This document shows, in pieces, positions 25,976 through 36,500 of a stretch of 64,000 nucleotides of DNA. Under the pieces are notes generated by a model that was not told the origin of the DNA, ran no database searches, and was given only the letters and a program-made list of their open reading frames with translations. Within the stretch, counting starts at the first letter, position 1; the number at the start of each line of letters is the position of its first letter. Source of the DNA: Gibbula magus (Eukaryota; Mollusca; Gastropoda; Trochida; Trochidae); the NCBI GenBank assembly GCA_936450465.1, contig OW388289.1:74388593-74452592 (forward strand). Reading direction: 5' to 3'. Position numbers and translations under genes: made by a program.

Positions 25976-26377
25976 ATGAAGATGTTATTTAAGATAAGTT
26001 TAACTCATTATCTTTTGTAATTAAGACCTTTTTGGGAATTTTAATTTTTGCAACGTCCACAGAAACATGAGAAGAAAAGATGGCGAACGGATATATATTT
26101 GGCTATGAGTTTGTTTATATGCCAACACTCTGTATTCATTGTTGTGACATTTACTGATGTAAGACCCATGTAAGAAGAGGGGTATGTGAGCTTTGCTCGT
26201 GTCTTAACCTGTTTAGTAATCCTTTCATCACACTATGTCACACAAAAATAAATGAATGTACATTATATTCATAATATATTTTATAAAGCTACCGATTAGT
26301 TAAGCGTTGAGGTTGACGTCATGAACAAGCATTGTATCACAGCACATTGTTACAACATTACGTGAGCGGTTGGTCTT
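25976..26377. other. Intergenic, no gene seen
   Basis: Nothing recognised. Confidence 0.5.
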
Positions 26378-26485
26378 ATGCCCCTATTACACTACGACTT
26401 GAATTCTCCCGAATCATCACGAAATGGAATGTTTGCACATTCGTGAACATCAGTAGTCAATTCGTCATTAATTCTTGAAATCCCA
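26378..26485 (+). mobile_element. Left half of a MITE (copy A) interrupted by other elements
   Basis: ATGCCCCTATTACACTACGA followed by GAATTCTCCCGAATCATCAC and ATTCGTGAACAT matches the left half of the complete copy B at 26862. Sequence matching its right half (TTGATTCGGCAACATTCCTC) reappears at about 27061-27140, after copy B. Copy A therefore seems to be split by later insertions. Confidence 0.6.
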
Positions 26486-26847
26486 TCCTCGGTTACCCAT
26501 GGTGTTAAATATACTCCGTTACTCTCCACTATATCACCCATGGGAAAGCTTATCAGGAGAATCTGTACTCAAATTACCCGCCCTTGGCCGGCGTTAGCCA
26601 ATCAAGCCAATGACAATTCATATCACTTCGTTTCAAAGCAAGCGAGGTCATTGTGTTAGCCAACCGTCACCGGTTATCTCCCTTGACCATTTAAGTCTTA
26701 TCCAATTGAGCATTTTCGTTGGTTACTGACCTCGTCACGCTGGCCAAGGGCGGGTAATTTGAGAACATATTCCCCTGATAAGGTTTCCCATGGGTGATAT
26801 AGTGGAGAGTAACGGAGTATATATATACAACCATGGGTAACAGAGGA
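26486..26847. mobile_element. Large foldback (inverted-repeat) element
   Basis: Arms of about 110 bp, near 26486-26595 and 26738-26847, are inverted copies. The left arm has ACTCCGTTACTCTCCACTAT and CACCCATGGGAAA; the right arm has their reverse complements, at roughly 90% identity. Weaker pairing (GCCAATC...AATGA against its partner near 26700) continues inwards, leaving a short centre. No coding capacity. Confidence 0.75.
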
Positions 26848-26861
26848 TGTTGAAATCCGTA

Positions 26862-27049
26862 ATGCCCCTATTTCACTACGAGCCGAATTGTCACGGATCC
26901 TCACGAAAGAGAAAAATTTTACATTCGTGAACATTCGTGGACAATTCGTAATTAATTCTTGGAATTCGTAAATGATTCGTAGTTGATTCGGCAACATTCC
27001 TCCAAATCGTGGCATTCGTGAACAAATTTTCGTAGTGAAATAGGGGCAT
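26862..27049 (+). mobile_element. Complete 188-bp MITE (copy B)
   Basis: Perfect 20-bp terminal inverted repeats: ATGCCCCTATTTCACTACGA at 26862-26881 and its exact reverse complement at 27030-27049. The interior is built of many ATTCGTGAAC/ATTCGTA-type short repeats. It lies between the two separated halves of copy A. No transposase. The superfamily is not assigned because no clear target duplication is visible. Confidence 0.8.
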
Positions 27050-27150
27050 AAAAGATCCCAAGTTGATTCGGCAACATTCCTCAAATGTGTGGCATTTGTG
27101 AGTTTTGTTTCTCACGAATTATCTACGAATTGTAGTATCGGACATGTGTT

Positions 27151-27857
27151 GATGCTTCGCAAACTTTTATTCGAAATTAAAACGTGTAGTCCGTAGCAAC
27201 TTCGTAAACAGTTCTTGGTAAATCGTAGTCGCTATGTTTGGATAACGTGGTTAATATTTTCACGTTTTGTATCAATTTACAGCTCAGTATTACTAGTAAC
27301 AGGTAATGCTCAGTTGAAATTATGCAGCTTAACAGGAAACTGTCATTTACGTTGCAGATGTAAAAACCATTTATGTTAATCTATTTCATCAATGTGCACT
27401 TTTTCACAGAATCGTCATAAGGCTCAATATATTATATTATTGATTCTGAAGGGTATCCGTAGAATTGTTCTGACTATCATTTCATAAGAAATTATCGATG
27501 CTTAACTAAGTGCGATTTGAATATGCCGAATGATTTAGACAAAAATAGTTCCTACCCACGCTGTTAATGTTTTATGGCTGTTCAAGCGGTGTTGTGCGTG
27601 CGGATTGTATTGAGGCCCCCAAACGTAATTAAAATTTCATAAAATGGCATTTGTGTAAAGGGCACTATTTCTGTTGCCATGGAAACACATTTATGTTGTA
27701 TTCTATTTTGAACTGAACATATAACTTATTAATATTTTAAATATGGAAGATATAAATCATGATTGTAAGAGGCTCTATATCCCCTTGAATCAACTATTTA
27801 TCATTGACTTTCGATTTAAAGATATATCAAAGTTAAATAATATTTTTCAATGTATAT
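27151..27857. other. Intergenic, no gene seen
   Basis: Nothing recognised. The frame 27743-28225 runs through the foldback MITE below and is not considered a gene. Confidence 0.5.
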
Positions 27858-27975
27858 ACCGTATTTCCTCTTATAAGCGCCGGGTCTCAAATAAGCCAGA
27901 GACTCTAATAAGCGCCGTGGGATCAAGGGGTGCTGAAAAAATAAGCACCCGGGCGCTTATTAGAGGAAATACGGT
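27858..27975. mobile_element. 118-bp foldback MITE with AT target duplication
   Basis: Ends ACCGTATTTCCTCT(T/A)ATAAGCGCC in inverted orientation, flanked on both sides by AT. The interior repeats the AATAAGCGCC/AATAAGCACC motif. Similar termini and a 2-bp AT duplication are, from memory, typical of ISL2EU-type elements; this assignment needs a library search. Confidence 0.75.
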
Positions 27976-28425
27976 ATGGTATCTTATCACCAACTCCGTC
28001 TGCACCACAATCTTCACAACTTTAATTTGGTTCAGTAATAAGCAGCTGTTTAGAAACAATAATAATGCTTGTTTGACGAGACATTTTAAAGTTAAAATCA
28101 TGAATTTTATATCAGTAAAAGAAACGTTTCCAATATTTTGCATTAATTTATATTCTGCTTCATCGAATACATCAAAAATGCATATACCGCAACAGTTTGG
28201 AGTTTGCATGACCCTTCAATATTGATTGTGCAATGACTGTTAATGAAGCTCTATGTACATAACAATACAAGACAGTAATGGCAATTCGATTTTTACACAA
28301 AACTTATAAAGATAAGCAGTATGTGGTCGTGTTCACATAAAACAAACTGTGTATACAGACATGATCATATTCATCCGGGTTCTTGTTAGAGGAAGCCGAT
28401 GCACATAAAGGTCGTCCCATACAAC
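27976..28425. other. Upstream region of the channel gene
   Basis: No coding feature is recognised, nor a clear TATA box close to the candidate leader at 28426. Confidence 0.45.
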
Positions 28426-28476
28426 ATGGCGGCCATTTTGAAAGTCGCCTTTGGTGTCATTGTTTTGATTGCCATG
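28426..28476 (+). other. Candidate leader exon C with upstream ATG
   Basis: ATG at 28426 in the context ACAACATGG opens a 17-codon hydrophobic frame (MAAILKVAFGVIVLIAM) that runs exactly to a GTGAGA donor at 28477. Spliced to the acceptor at 28741 it would continue 16 codons and stop at 28789-28791, giving a 33-residue upstream frame before the channel ATG. It may be a regulatory uORF, a short signal-like peptide, or chance. The true 5' end of the exon is unknown. Confidence 0.3.
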
Positions 28477-28740
28477 GTGAGACAGCGACATTCGATCACT
28501 TTTATTGATTCGCAGATCCTACCCGAGGCAGCATTCAATATATGTCTCACAAACATTGTTGGATAGATGTTTCACAATAAATATTTATCCTTTGATAACT
28601 TGGTAGGGAACAAACGCTTTGGAAGGTAATGATCGATAGTGCTTATTGCTGACAAGGATGCACTGAATTATTCATCCCAGATGCTGCTGTTGTGTGCACA
28701 GTTTACTGAGAATTACATCTACATTATCGTCTTCTTGCAG

Positions 28741-28886
28741 GTACAACAGACTTATCTGACATTGGACGCAGCCATCTTCAAAATGATGTAAACCAAAAAC
28801 CTGTTAGGCTGTTGGATTACTTGGAACCGGAAATTGTCTTTGGCTGAGGTTTTACAGTAGGACAGTAGGACTCACCTCCAGACAAC
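28741..28886 (+). other. Probable 5' UTR of the channel coding exon
   Basis: A pyrimidine-rich acceptor TCGTCTTCTTGCAG ends at 28740. From 28741 the frame of the channel contains in-frame stops (TGA near 28845 and TAG near 28866) before the ATG at 28887. This supports that ATG as the start codon. Upstream leader exons A, B or C could all splice here. Confidence 0.45.
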
Positions 28887-29307
28887 ATGGGCACCAAGAA
28901 GCGAGATGGATGCTGCAAAAAGTTTATGAAGTTTCTGTTCTCACATGTGGGATTATGTGCCATGGTTATCCTGTACTGTGTTGCTGGCGGCTTCATCTTC
29001 GAGCATCTGGAGAAGAACAACGAACAACAGATCTGCTACGAATCAAGAGGGGAATATACCCCTATGGAAAATAAAACCATCGACTCCGTACTTCAAATAT
29101 TTTCTGATTACGGCTTTCCCAACGAAAACAACCGTGTGTTGATGGAGGTACAGATCCGGAGTGTCCTGGAGACGTTTAGAGACAACACCCTGGCTATTGG
29201 CTACGATGGACGGAAGTGCGGAGAGTACGGCATGGCGGACGGTCCCCCCTACCAGTGGTCTTGGCCCGGAGCCCTCATGTTCTCTGTCACCGTCATATCA
29301 ACCATCG
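28887..29307 (+). CDS. Two-pore-domain K+ channel (K2P/TWK type), coding exon 1
   Basis: This exon encodes residues 1-140 plus the first base of codon 141 of a 417-residue K2P channel. Such channels are dimers that carry background potassium current across the plasma membrane. Start: ATG in ACAACATGG with in-frame stops upstream. Residues 16-38 form M1, ending in the typical AGGFIFEHLE. The extracellular cap follows (about 43-122) with a possible N-glycosylation site NKT at 62-64. The pore-1 helix WSWPGALMFSVTVISTI is at 124-140. The exon ends ATCG|GTAAGT, so the intron divides the first glycine codon of the GYG filter. As I recall, this phase-1 position is conserved among K2P genes. The last 32 bases plus the donor are the template of the intronic minisatellite. 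The exact subfamily (TWK, TASK-like or other) is not decided. Confidence 0.93.
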
Positions 29308-30844
29308 GTAAGTTATATGTTACTCTCACAGTCATATCATCATCGGTAAGTCACATGTTACTCTGACAGTCATATCATCATCGGTAAGTCACATGTTACT
29401 CTGACAGTCATATCAACCACCAGTAAGTCATATGTTACTCTGACAGTCATATCAACCACCGGTAAGTCATATGTTACTCTGACAGTCATATCATCATCGG
29501 TAAGTCATATGTTACTCTCACAGTCATATCAACCACCGGTAAGTCATATGTTACTCTGACAGTCATATCAACCATCGGTAAGTCATATGTTACTATGACA
29601 ATCATATCAACCATCGGTAAGTCATATGTTACTCTGACAGTCATATCATCATCGGTAAGTCATATGTTACTCTGACAGTCATATCATCATCGGTAAGTCA
29701 TATGTTACTCTGACAGTCATATCAACCATCGGTAAGTCATATGTTACTCTGACAGTCATATCATCATCGGTAAGTCATATGTTACTCTCGCCGTCATATC
29801 AACATCGCTAAGTCATATGTTACTCTGACAGTCATATCATCATCGGTAAGTCATATGTTACTCTGACAGTCATATCATCATCGGTAAGTCATATGTTACT
29901 CTGACAGTCATATCAACCATCGGTAAGTCATATGTTACTCTGACAGTCATATCATCATCGGTAAGTCATATGTTACTATGACAATCATATCAACCATCGG
30001 TAAGTCATATGTTACTCTGACAGTCATATCATCATCGGTAAGTCATATGTTACTCTGACAGTCATATCATCATCGGTAAGTCATATGTTACTCTGACAGT
30101 CATATCAACCATCGGTAAGTCATATGTTACTCTGACAGTCATATCAACCATCGGTAAGTCATATGTTACTCTGACAGTCATATCATCATCGGTAAGTCAT
30201 ATGTTACTCTCGCCGTCATATCAACATCGCTAAGTCATATGTTACTCTGACAGTCATATCATCATCGGTAAGTCATATGTTACTCTGACAGTCATATCAT
30301 CATCGGTAAGTCATATGTTACTCTGACAGTCATATCAACCATCGGTAAGTCATATGTTACTCTGATGACAGTCATATCATCATCGGTAAGTCATATGTTA
30401 CTCTCGCCGTCATATCAACATCGCTAAGTCATATGTTATTCTGACAGTCATATCATCATCGGTAAGTCATATGTTACTCTGACAGTCATATCATCATCGG
30501 TAAGTCATATGTTACTCTGACAGTCATATCAACCATCGGTAAGTCATATGTTACTCTGACAGTCATATCATCATCGGTAAGTCATATGTTACTCTCGCCG
30601 TCATATCATCATCGCTAAGTCATATGTTACTCTGACAGTCATATCAACCATCGGTAAGTCATATGTTACTCTGACAGTCATATCATCATCGGTAAGTCAT
30701 ATGTTACTCTCGCCGTCATATCATCATCGCTAAGTCATATGTTACTCTGACAGTCATATCATCATCGGTAAGTCATATGTTACTCTCACAGTCATATCAT
30801 CATCGGTAAGTCATATGCTAATCTCGCCATCATACTAACCACGG
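29308..30844 (+). repeat. Intronic minisatellite of ~40 copies of the exon-1 tail plus splice donor
   Basis: It begins exactly at the real donor. Units are mostly 38 or 39 bp (one is 41). Each reads GTAAGTCATATGTTACTCTG, then ACAGTCATATCA, then TCATCG or ACCATCG. Aligned with exon 1, ATGTT(A)CTCT..CA(C/A)(C/A)GTCATATCA(A)CCATCG plus GTAAGT is a copy of 29276-29313. The units are therefore duplicated exon-intron junctions. Unit starts include 29308, 29346, 29384, 29423, 29462 and so on. About 35 of 40 retain GTAAGT; five (29808, 30230, 30424, 30615, 30730) have CTAAGT. Read-through from exon 1 stops at a TGA in the second unit (29364-29366). Confidence 0.95.
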
Positions 30845-31480
30845 GTTAGTCATATGGTATAATCACCGTCATATCATACATCGGAAAGTCATAAATGTTA
30901 CTCTTTCTTTCATATCCATCATATGTTACTCTCACCGTCATATCAACTATCAGTAAGTCATACACGTACTGTTAGCGACATTACTACCAGCATTAAGGCA
31001 TATAGTTACTGTTAAGGACATATAACAGCCATCAGTAAGTCTTCGTCGTCGTCGTTCTACCCACTATCGGTAACCAAGACATAGGCTATTCAGCTTAGTT
31101 CTAGGATATTCATGTATCTTCTGTTATCGTCATATAAGCCGCAAAAAAAACAATAGTTCTATGTAACCATCTCGCCCACTATTAATAAATTGCGAGGCTC
31201 TACACCATCTACATATCACACTTTGGTTAAAGCATGTTTTCTCTGTGACCTTCATAAAAAGAAAAGTTGGGTCGTCACTGTACATTCACGTATTTTCCAT
31301 CAGGATAAGAAGTTATGTTCTCCAACAACATACCAACTATCGGTACATTACAGGGGGGACTCGCATGTTAAAAACAAGTTTAATCCCCTACGATTTTATA
31401 TCCTCTGGTACAATGTCATCGATGTCTATCAAACGTTATTCTCCACCATCGTGTCAAACATCGGTAAGTCAAGCCACAGG
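30845..31480 (+). repeat. Decayed continuation of the exon-tail repeat
   Basis: Recognisable but mutated copies continue: TCACCGTCATATCATACATCGGAAAGTC, split here as TCACCGTCATATCATACATC + GGAAAGTC, near 30857-30885; TCACCGTCATATCAACTATC with AGTAAGTC near 30933-30959; CCATCAGTAAGTC near 31032; and TTCTCCACCATCGTGTCAAA + CATCGGTAAGTC near 31439-31470. The spacing becomes irregular. The + strand frames at 31190-31547 are accidental. Confidence 0.65.
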
Positions 31481-32057
31481 TTTTTGGTTAAAACGAAAGA
31501 GTCCTTTCCCAGAGTATAAGGGGCCACTTAACCGCAAGGCTAACTAAATGATTGCTTGGTTAGTAAATTTAGATTGATGAGTGGTACCAGATATAGAGGC
31601 GCTCTAACGCAGCATCACTATTTGTGATTATGTTTCTACCAAATCAGAACTCTAGTATATTCGCAATGCTATAATCACAACGATACGGGAGAAGATTTAT
31701 TCCTTTAACATATAGTATCCCTAGCCAAGGTAAATATTGACAGAAAGAAAACCTCAACTACGTGTGTTCTGACACAATTTAACACAACATATTAAAATAC
31801 ATATGGCTTGTGGAGCTTTTTTTTACGTCAGAACAACGTGAGACATTTATTTGATGATGTGATGAAACTCCCTTTCTCGAAGTCAATACAGATCTACGTA
31901 TCGATTATGATGACAAAAAAAACCTTCAGTTCAATCATGAGTTCATGGTCATCTCATACCCAGCATCCATATAACTTAAACCTTTTCTTCAACGTTAATT
32001 AAAACAAGTATTTATTGAAACTATTCATGACAATAATCACCTGTTCCTTTGTTCCAG
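31481..32057 (+). other. 3' part of the channel intron
   Basis: Unique AT-rich sequence ends in the acceptor TGTTCCTTTGTTCCAG at 32042-32057. No other feature is seen. Confidence 0.7.
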
Positions 32058-32890
32058 GATACGGCCACATCGCCCCTAAGACTGTGTGGGGTCGACTGGT
32101 GTGTATCGCTTACGCTGTGCTTGGGATCCCTCTCATGCTGTTGTGTCTCGCCAATATCGGCGACGTGCTGGCCGACATATTCCGTTTCATCTATGCCAAG
32201 ATCTGCTGCTGTGGCTGCTGTCGGAGGAAGAAGAGTCCCAAGACGAAGGTGGTCCAGATCAAACCCATGCACCGAGGCGGAGGCGAGGACCCAGCCTGGA
32301 AGACCGACAAGTCCAGTGAGTTTTCAAGGCTGCCTACCAAATCCCCAACCGGAAGTACGGACACAAACGGAAATGAGAAGAGTCGGCCGCCATCTAAGAC
32401 CAGCCGTCCCGGTTCCAGAGTACCGAGTCCTGGCGGGAAGGCTGTCAAAATTGTTCCTTTGGACTTGAAAAACATGAATCGCCCTCCTCCCCTGAAAAAC
32501 GAGCCAGTTGTTCTGGATGACGACAGCGACGATGACGACGATGACCTTGACGAGAAGAAGATCACGGTTCCCCTGACCATCACCATGATCGTTATCGGCG
32601 GCTACATCTTCGGCGGCGCGGTGCTCTTCGGACTGTGGGAGAGCTGGGATTGGCTGCAGTCCGCCTACTTCTGCTTCATCACGCTCAGTACCATCGGCTT
32701 CGGGGACGTCGTGCCCGGTACCGACTTTGAGAACCCGCAGGCTCAAGCTCAGCTCATCCTGGGCGCCATCTACGTGCTCTTCGGTATGGCAATCCTGTCC
32801 ATGTGCTTCTCGCTCATGCAGGACGAGATCATCGCCAAGTGCAAGTGGGTGGGCGAGAAGTTGGGTATCCTGGACAAGTCGGACGACTAG
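32058..32890 (+). CDS. Two-pore-domain K+ channel (K2P/TWK type), coding exon 2
   Basis: This exon starts GA TAC GGC, completing G141-Y142-G143-H144 of pore 1, then IAPKT. M2 is at about 152-180 (AYAVLGIPLMLLCLANIGD, a strong K2P signature). A long cytoplasmic M2-M3 loop (188-308) contains a Cys cluster CCCGCC (190-195, possibly palmitoylated), a Ser/Pro/Lys-rich segment (200-265) and an acidic run DDDSDDDDDD (294-303). M3 is at about 309-333, pore 2 at 340-361 with filter TIGFGD (352-357), and M4 at about 372-395 (GMAILSMCFSLMQDE). The tail is short, ending in KSDD at 417, with stop TAG at 32888. Exons 1 and 2 sum to 1254 bases, in frame. GC content is far higher than the flanks. H144 sits where TASK channels have their pH-sensing histidine. 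Shadow frames on both strands are ignored. Confidence 0.95.
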
Positions 32891-33580
32891 CGCTTCTACT
32901 CTCTAGCTGACTCTTTGTGCTGCGCATGTGGCAGGTGAAACAAATACAAACATTCATAAAGTAAGGACTATATTTTCAAGAAAGTCTTTCTCAGATGGAG
33001 GAGGTTGTCCTGTCCGGATCAGTGAGAGGTAGTATGTCTGAGACTGTATATGCATATGGAGGATATGTCACACCCTGGCATCCCTCGAGGCCCTAATCCG
33101 TCCATTGTCGGTGGTACTCGTAGCGCGTAATGCTGGAATCTACGGGATATAACATGTCTACTGCTCCTAATTTCGTAACAGAATTTCGAACATTAACATT
33201 TATTGTTTAAAACATGTTATGATATTTGTTGATGATTGATAAACGTTTATATTTGTATCAGTTGATTAAGGCATACTGTATATTGTATGGTTAGCCACGT
33301 TTGGTATGCTTGTACATTATCTTGACTGTTGCGCGCCTGAAATGAAGATGCTCATGAAATTTGTTCATGGCAGTATCATGAATATCGAAAGTTTGTCACA
33401 TGGAAAATCTTTGTTGTAATAACATTTTTCATAATTTCAAACGTATTAAAGCGTTAAGGTGCTCTTTGAAAAAGTAAGCAGATTATTCCTAGATGTATAT
33501 TATATTTTTCATTGAACAGAAGCAATATTTGTAATTTATTTGGTGTATGTAGTTAAAAATAAAAAAAATTGATGAGAGGA
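32891..33580 (+). other. Probable 3' UTR of the K2P gene
   Basis: AT content rises sharply after the stop codon. The first clear AATAAA is at 33558-33563, about 670 bases downstream of the stop, giving a plausible 3' UTR. Later A-rich signals could extend it. Confidence 0.4.
33558..33563 (+). terminator. Candidate polyadenylation signal AATAAA
   Basis: First canonical AATAAA downstream of the K2P stop codon, followed by a GATGAGAGG-type GT/G-containing stretch. In such AT-rich DNA a chance occurrence is likely, so confidence is low. Confidence 0.3.
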
Positions 33581-36500
33581 ACCAATTTCGAAAGATCACT
33601 AAGAAACGTTAAATACTTTTTGAAATTGGTAATTAAAATTAACAATTTATTTGTTCGGATACATCGAAACAACTTAGTTTTAAGTGTTAAAACTTTCGTG
33701 AGTTACGAATGCGCTAAAACAGAGTAGGGCGTGGCCTTGTAATAGACCCTGGTGTCCCTAGCTTTAATGAGGTTTCATTGGCCGTTAGTGCCTCAGCGTT
33801 GAAATTTAATTTTAAAGACGTCTTTTATTTTTATAAAGAAAAAGATTAAAAACATTCGAACCAGAATATTTAAATTCTCTTTTCAACATATGTTGATGTT
33901 ATTTATTTGTATTTGGTTGTTAGTAATGAAAAGCGGTAATAATAATCTAAAGATCAAACAGTTTTGTGTTTCATTTATTTAATTTAAAATGTTCTTGTAT
34001 ATTTCTAACAATCAGTGACCTTACTGTATATACTATGGATAGATGTTGAGTGTTATGTAGATGCTGTTATACGTTATGCATACTTGGATCGTTCCTGTAC
34101 ATAGGTATACACTGTTATGATATGTTTATACACTTCACATGTTCATATTCAAATGTCTCTATTTTTGGAATTGAAATAATTCCTTCTCCCGTATATTTAG
34201 AAATGTTCCCGTCCATTCTGAAGATGCTATTTTGGTTTCTTTATGCCTTGAGCGTGCCATACCTCCCATCCTGACTTTACTGCTGCTAAAATTATTTAAT
34301 GCATATGCATATATTTTGTTTAATTTGTGATATCTGTTGCAATACATATTTTACTTATACAGTTATATTTAAAACTTAAGACTTAAGACAAATTTCTCAA
34401 CTGTTGATATATGCAAAATGTACTTTTATTTAAAAAAATCGTTCTATTTTAATCACGAGCAACTCCTTAGAGGATTTTGAATTTTTCTTTGGTTGAATTA
34501 TCTAATATTATATGAAATATTATTATCATGTTAAAGATTGTTTATTTCTTATTGGATGAGAAATACATATGATACTTTACAGTTATTGAAATGGTCACAC
34601 AATAATACTTATATTTATATTAAAAAGTGTAAATATTAATCAAAAGCAAAAGTAGTTTTAAATATTTCGATTTGTAGGTACATGTTTACTACTCGTGTTG
34701 AATGTTAGCATGAAAATATGCTTTTCAGTATGACAACATAGTTATCATTAATCTAACTATACATAGTATACCGACTGTACTTCAATTCCCCCCTCTACTG
34801 TCCAATGTACGCTGTATAGACGTGGTACTACGTTTTACTTAGAAGGACGTAATGACATTTTATATGGTTATCACAATTAATATAACTGATTATTTTGATA
34901 ACTAAATATTCATAAAGTAACAACTTTAATTTATCAAATATCTTTTTTTAATTTAGGAATTACTTGTTTCGAATTACCCACACAAATGTACTAAGAATTT
35001 CAATATTGAAAGAAAAATGATAATGCTGGTGTACTAATGTCAATCCATCTGCTGTGTATTTACCTGCCTGTGATGAAGAATACCTGTACAGGTAACCATT
35101 GTCGTTAATTGTTATTACCTGAGACTATTGTCATCCTGCATCGCTGCTTGGGTTTACCTTTGATATGCTGCTGATTATTTCTGGCACCTTTTTGTAATAG
35201 TGTCCTTATACCCTAGTTACTCAGTGCTATCGTATCCAATTTGGACAGTGGGTTGTATAACCCATGAGAAAACATTCACCTGTTTTATCATTTGCAAGAA
35301 ATGGCACTGGTCACCGTAGTCGTAACACCAACATAGTTTGGGATGTTTAAGATTAATTATTAAATCATAAAGTGAACAGGTTTTTAAAGAATTAAATATG
35401 TAAGAAGAATTAGGAAATCATAAAAAAAATTGTTTTAAATTATATCTTTTTGTTATGTCTTCATTAAATGTGAAATTATATGAGATTTTTTATATAGAGT
35501 TTGATATGTTATTCATATTTTAATGAAATACTGGTATATGATAATGAAAAAAATATGAACAGAAAAGAATGAACTTGTCGGATTAAAAAAATTTAAAATT
35601 TAAAAATATATATATGATTATGTTGGTCATCAGGTCTTTGAAGGGCATTTAGAAGTGGAATACATGATATCAGGAAGATTTTCTAGATAAAAACTTCCTT
35701 AATGTGAATATACTCCGAAACGTTGTGGTTTTTCACATTAAAGAAGCTGTCATCCAGAAAATATTTATGTTCTTATGTTGGTCATGTGTAAGATGACAAA
35801 TTAATAAAAGTAAAAAAAATTAAATAATAAGAGTCATTGAGTATGTCAGTGAACACAATTATTCTATCAACATATATAAATGATATCGATTGCTTGATAC
35901 ATCTTGTACAATATAACAATTCAGTTTCCATATGACGAGTCAAAGTCTGAAACTGAATATGTATACCTTCCTTTCTTCGTAGTCAGCAATTTGTGACGTA
36001 GTACCCAATAACTAATGGTACATAAACAAGTACATAATGATGCTCGAGGCAACTACACTGACAGTCTCAGACAAAAACGCAGAACAATCGACCAAGGTGC
36101 CCATAGAAGGAATCGAGTCAAAATGTACAATGCAATCGATAAAAAGTTGTTCAACTTTTCGCGTGGGGGTCGAAAATGACTTCGAAAATCATCTTAAAAT
36201 TAAGTTAAGGTTTCGGCAAATTTAAAAAAAAATGTATCAACATACTCAATGGCTTTTAAGTATGTAAATATGTTAAAGTATATTTCTGATTTTATTATGA
36301 TTAAATCAATATTTAAAATTATTATAGTATTTTTTTATGAAAATTATTTACCAGCTTAATCTACTAAAATTGTAAGTGTTGATTTTGGAAATCAGGAAAT
36401 CGAACCAAACCTTTTTGCATTTTCCAATCTCGTGTCTGTGATACTCTATGTGTATAAAATGTTACAATAAACTTGACATAAAAATAGTCTTCTAGTTCTT

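Noticed and set aside
27743..28225. 160-codon + strand frame
   Set aside because: It runs through the foldback MITE at 27858-27975, and the remainder has no recognised motif.
29308..29366. Exon 1 read-through to the TGA at 29364 as the real C terminus
   Set aside because: The frame continues through the donor into repeats, whereas splicing at 29307 restores the GYG filter exactly. The short form would be a non-functional read-through product.
32015..32057. ATG at 32015 as start of a shorter channel protein
   Set aside because: The 43 bases before 32058 are intron ending in TTCCAG. Using this ATG would replace exon 1 and lose M1 and the pore-1 helix.
32021..32746. Long frames on both strands overlapping the second channel exon
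   Set aside because: Shadows of the GC-rich coding exon; only the channel frame has K2P motifs.
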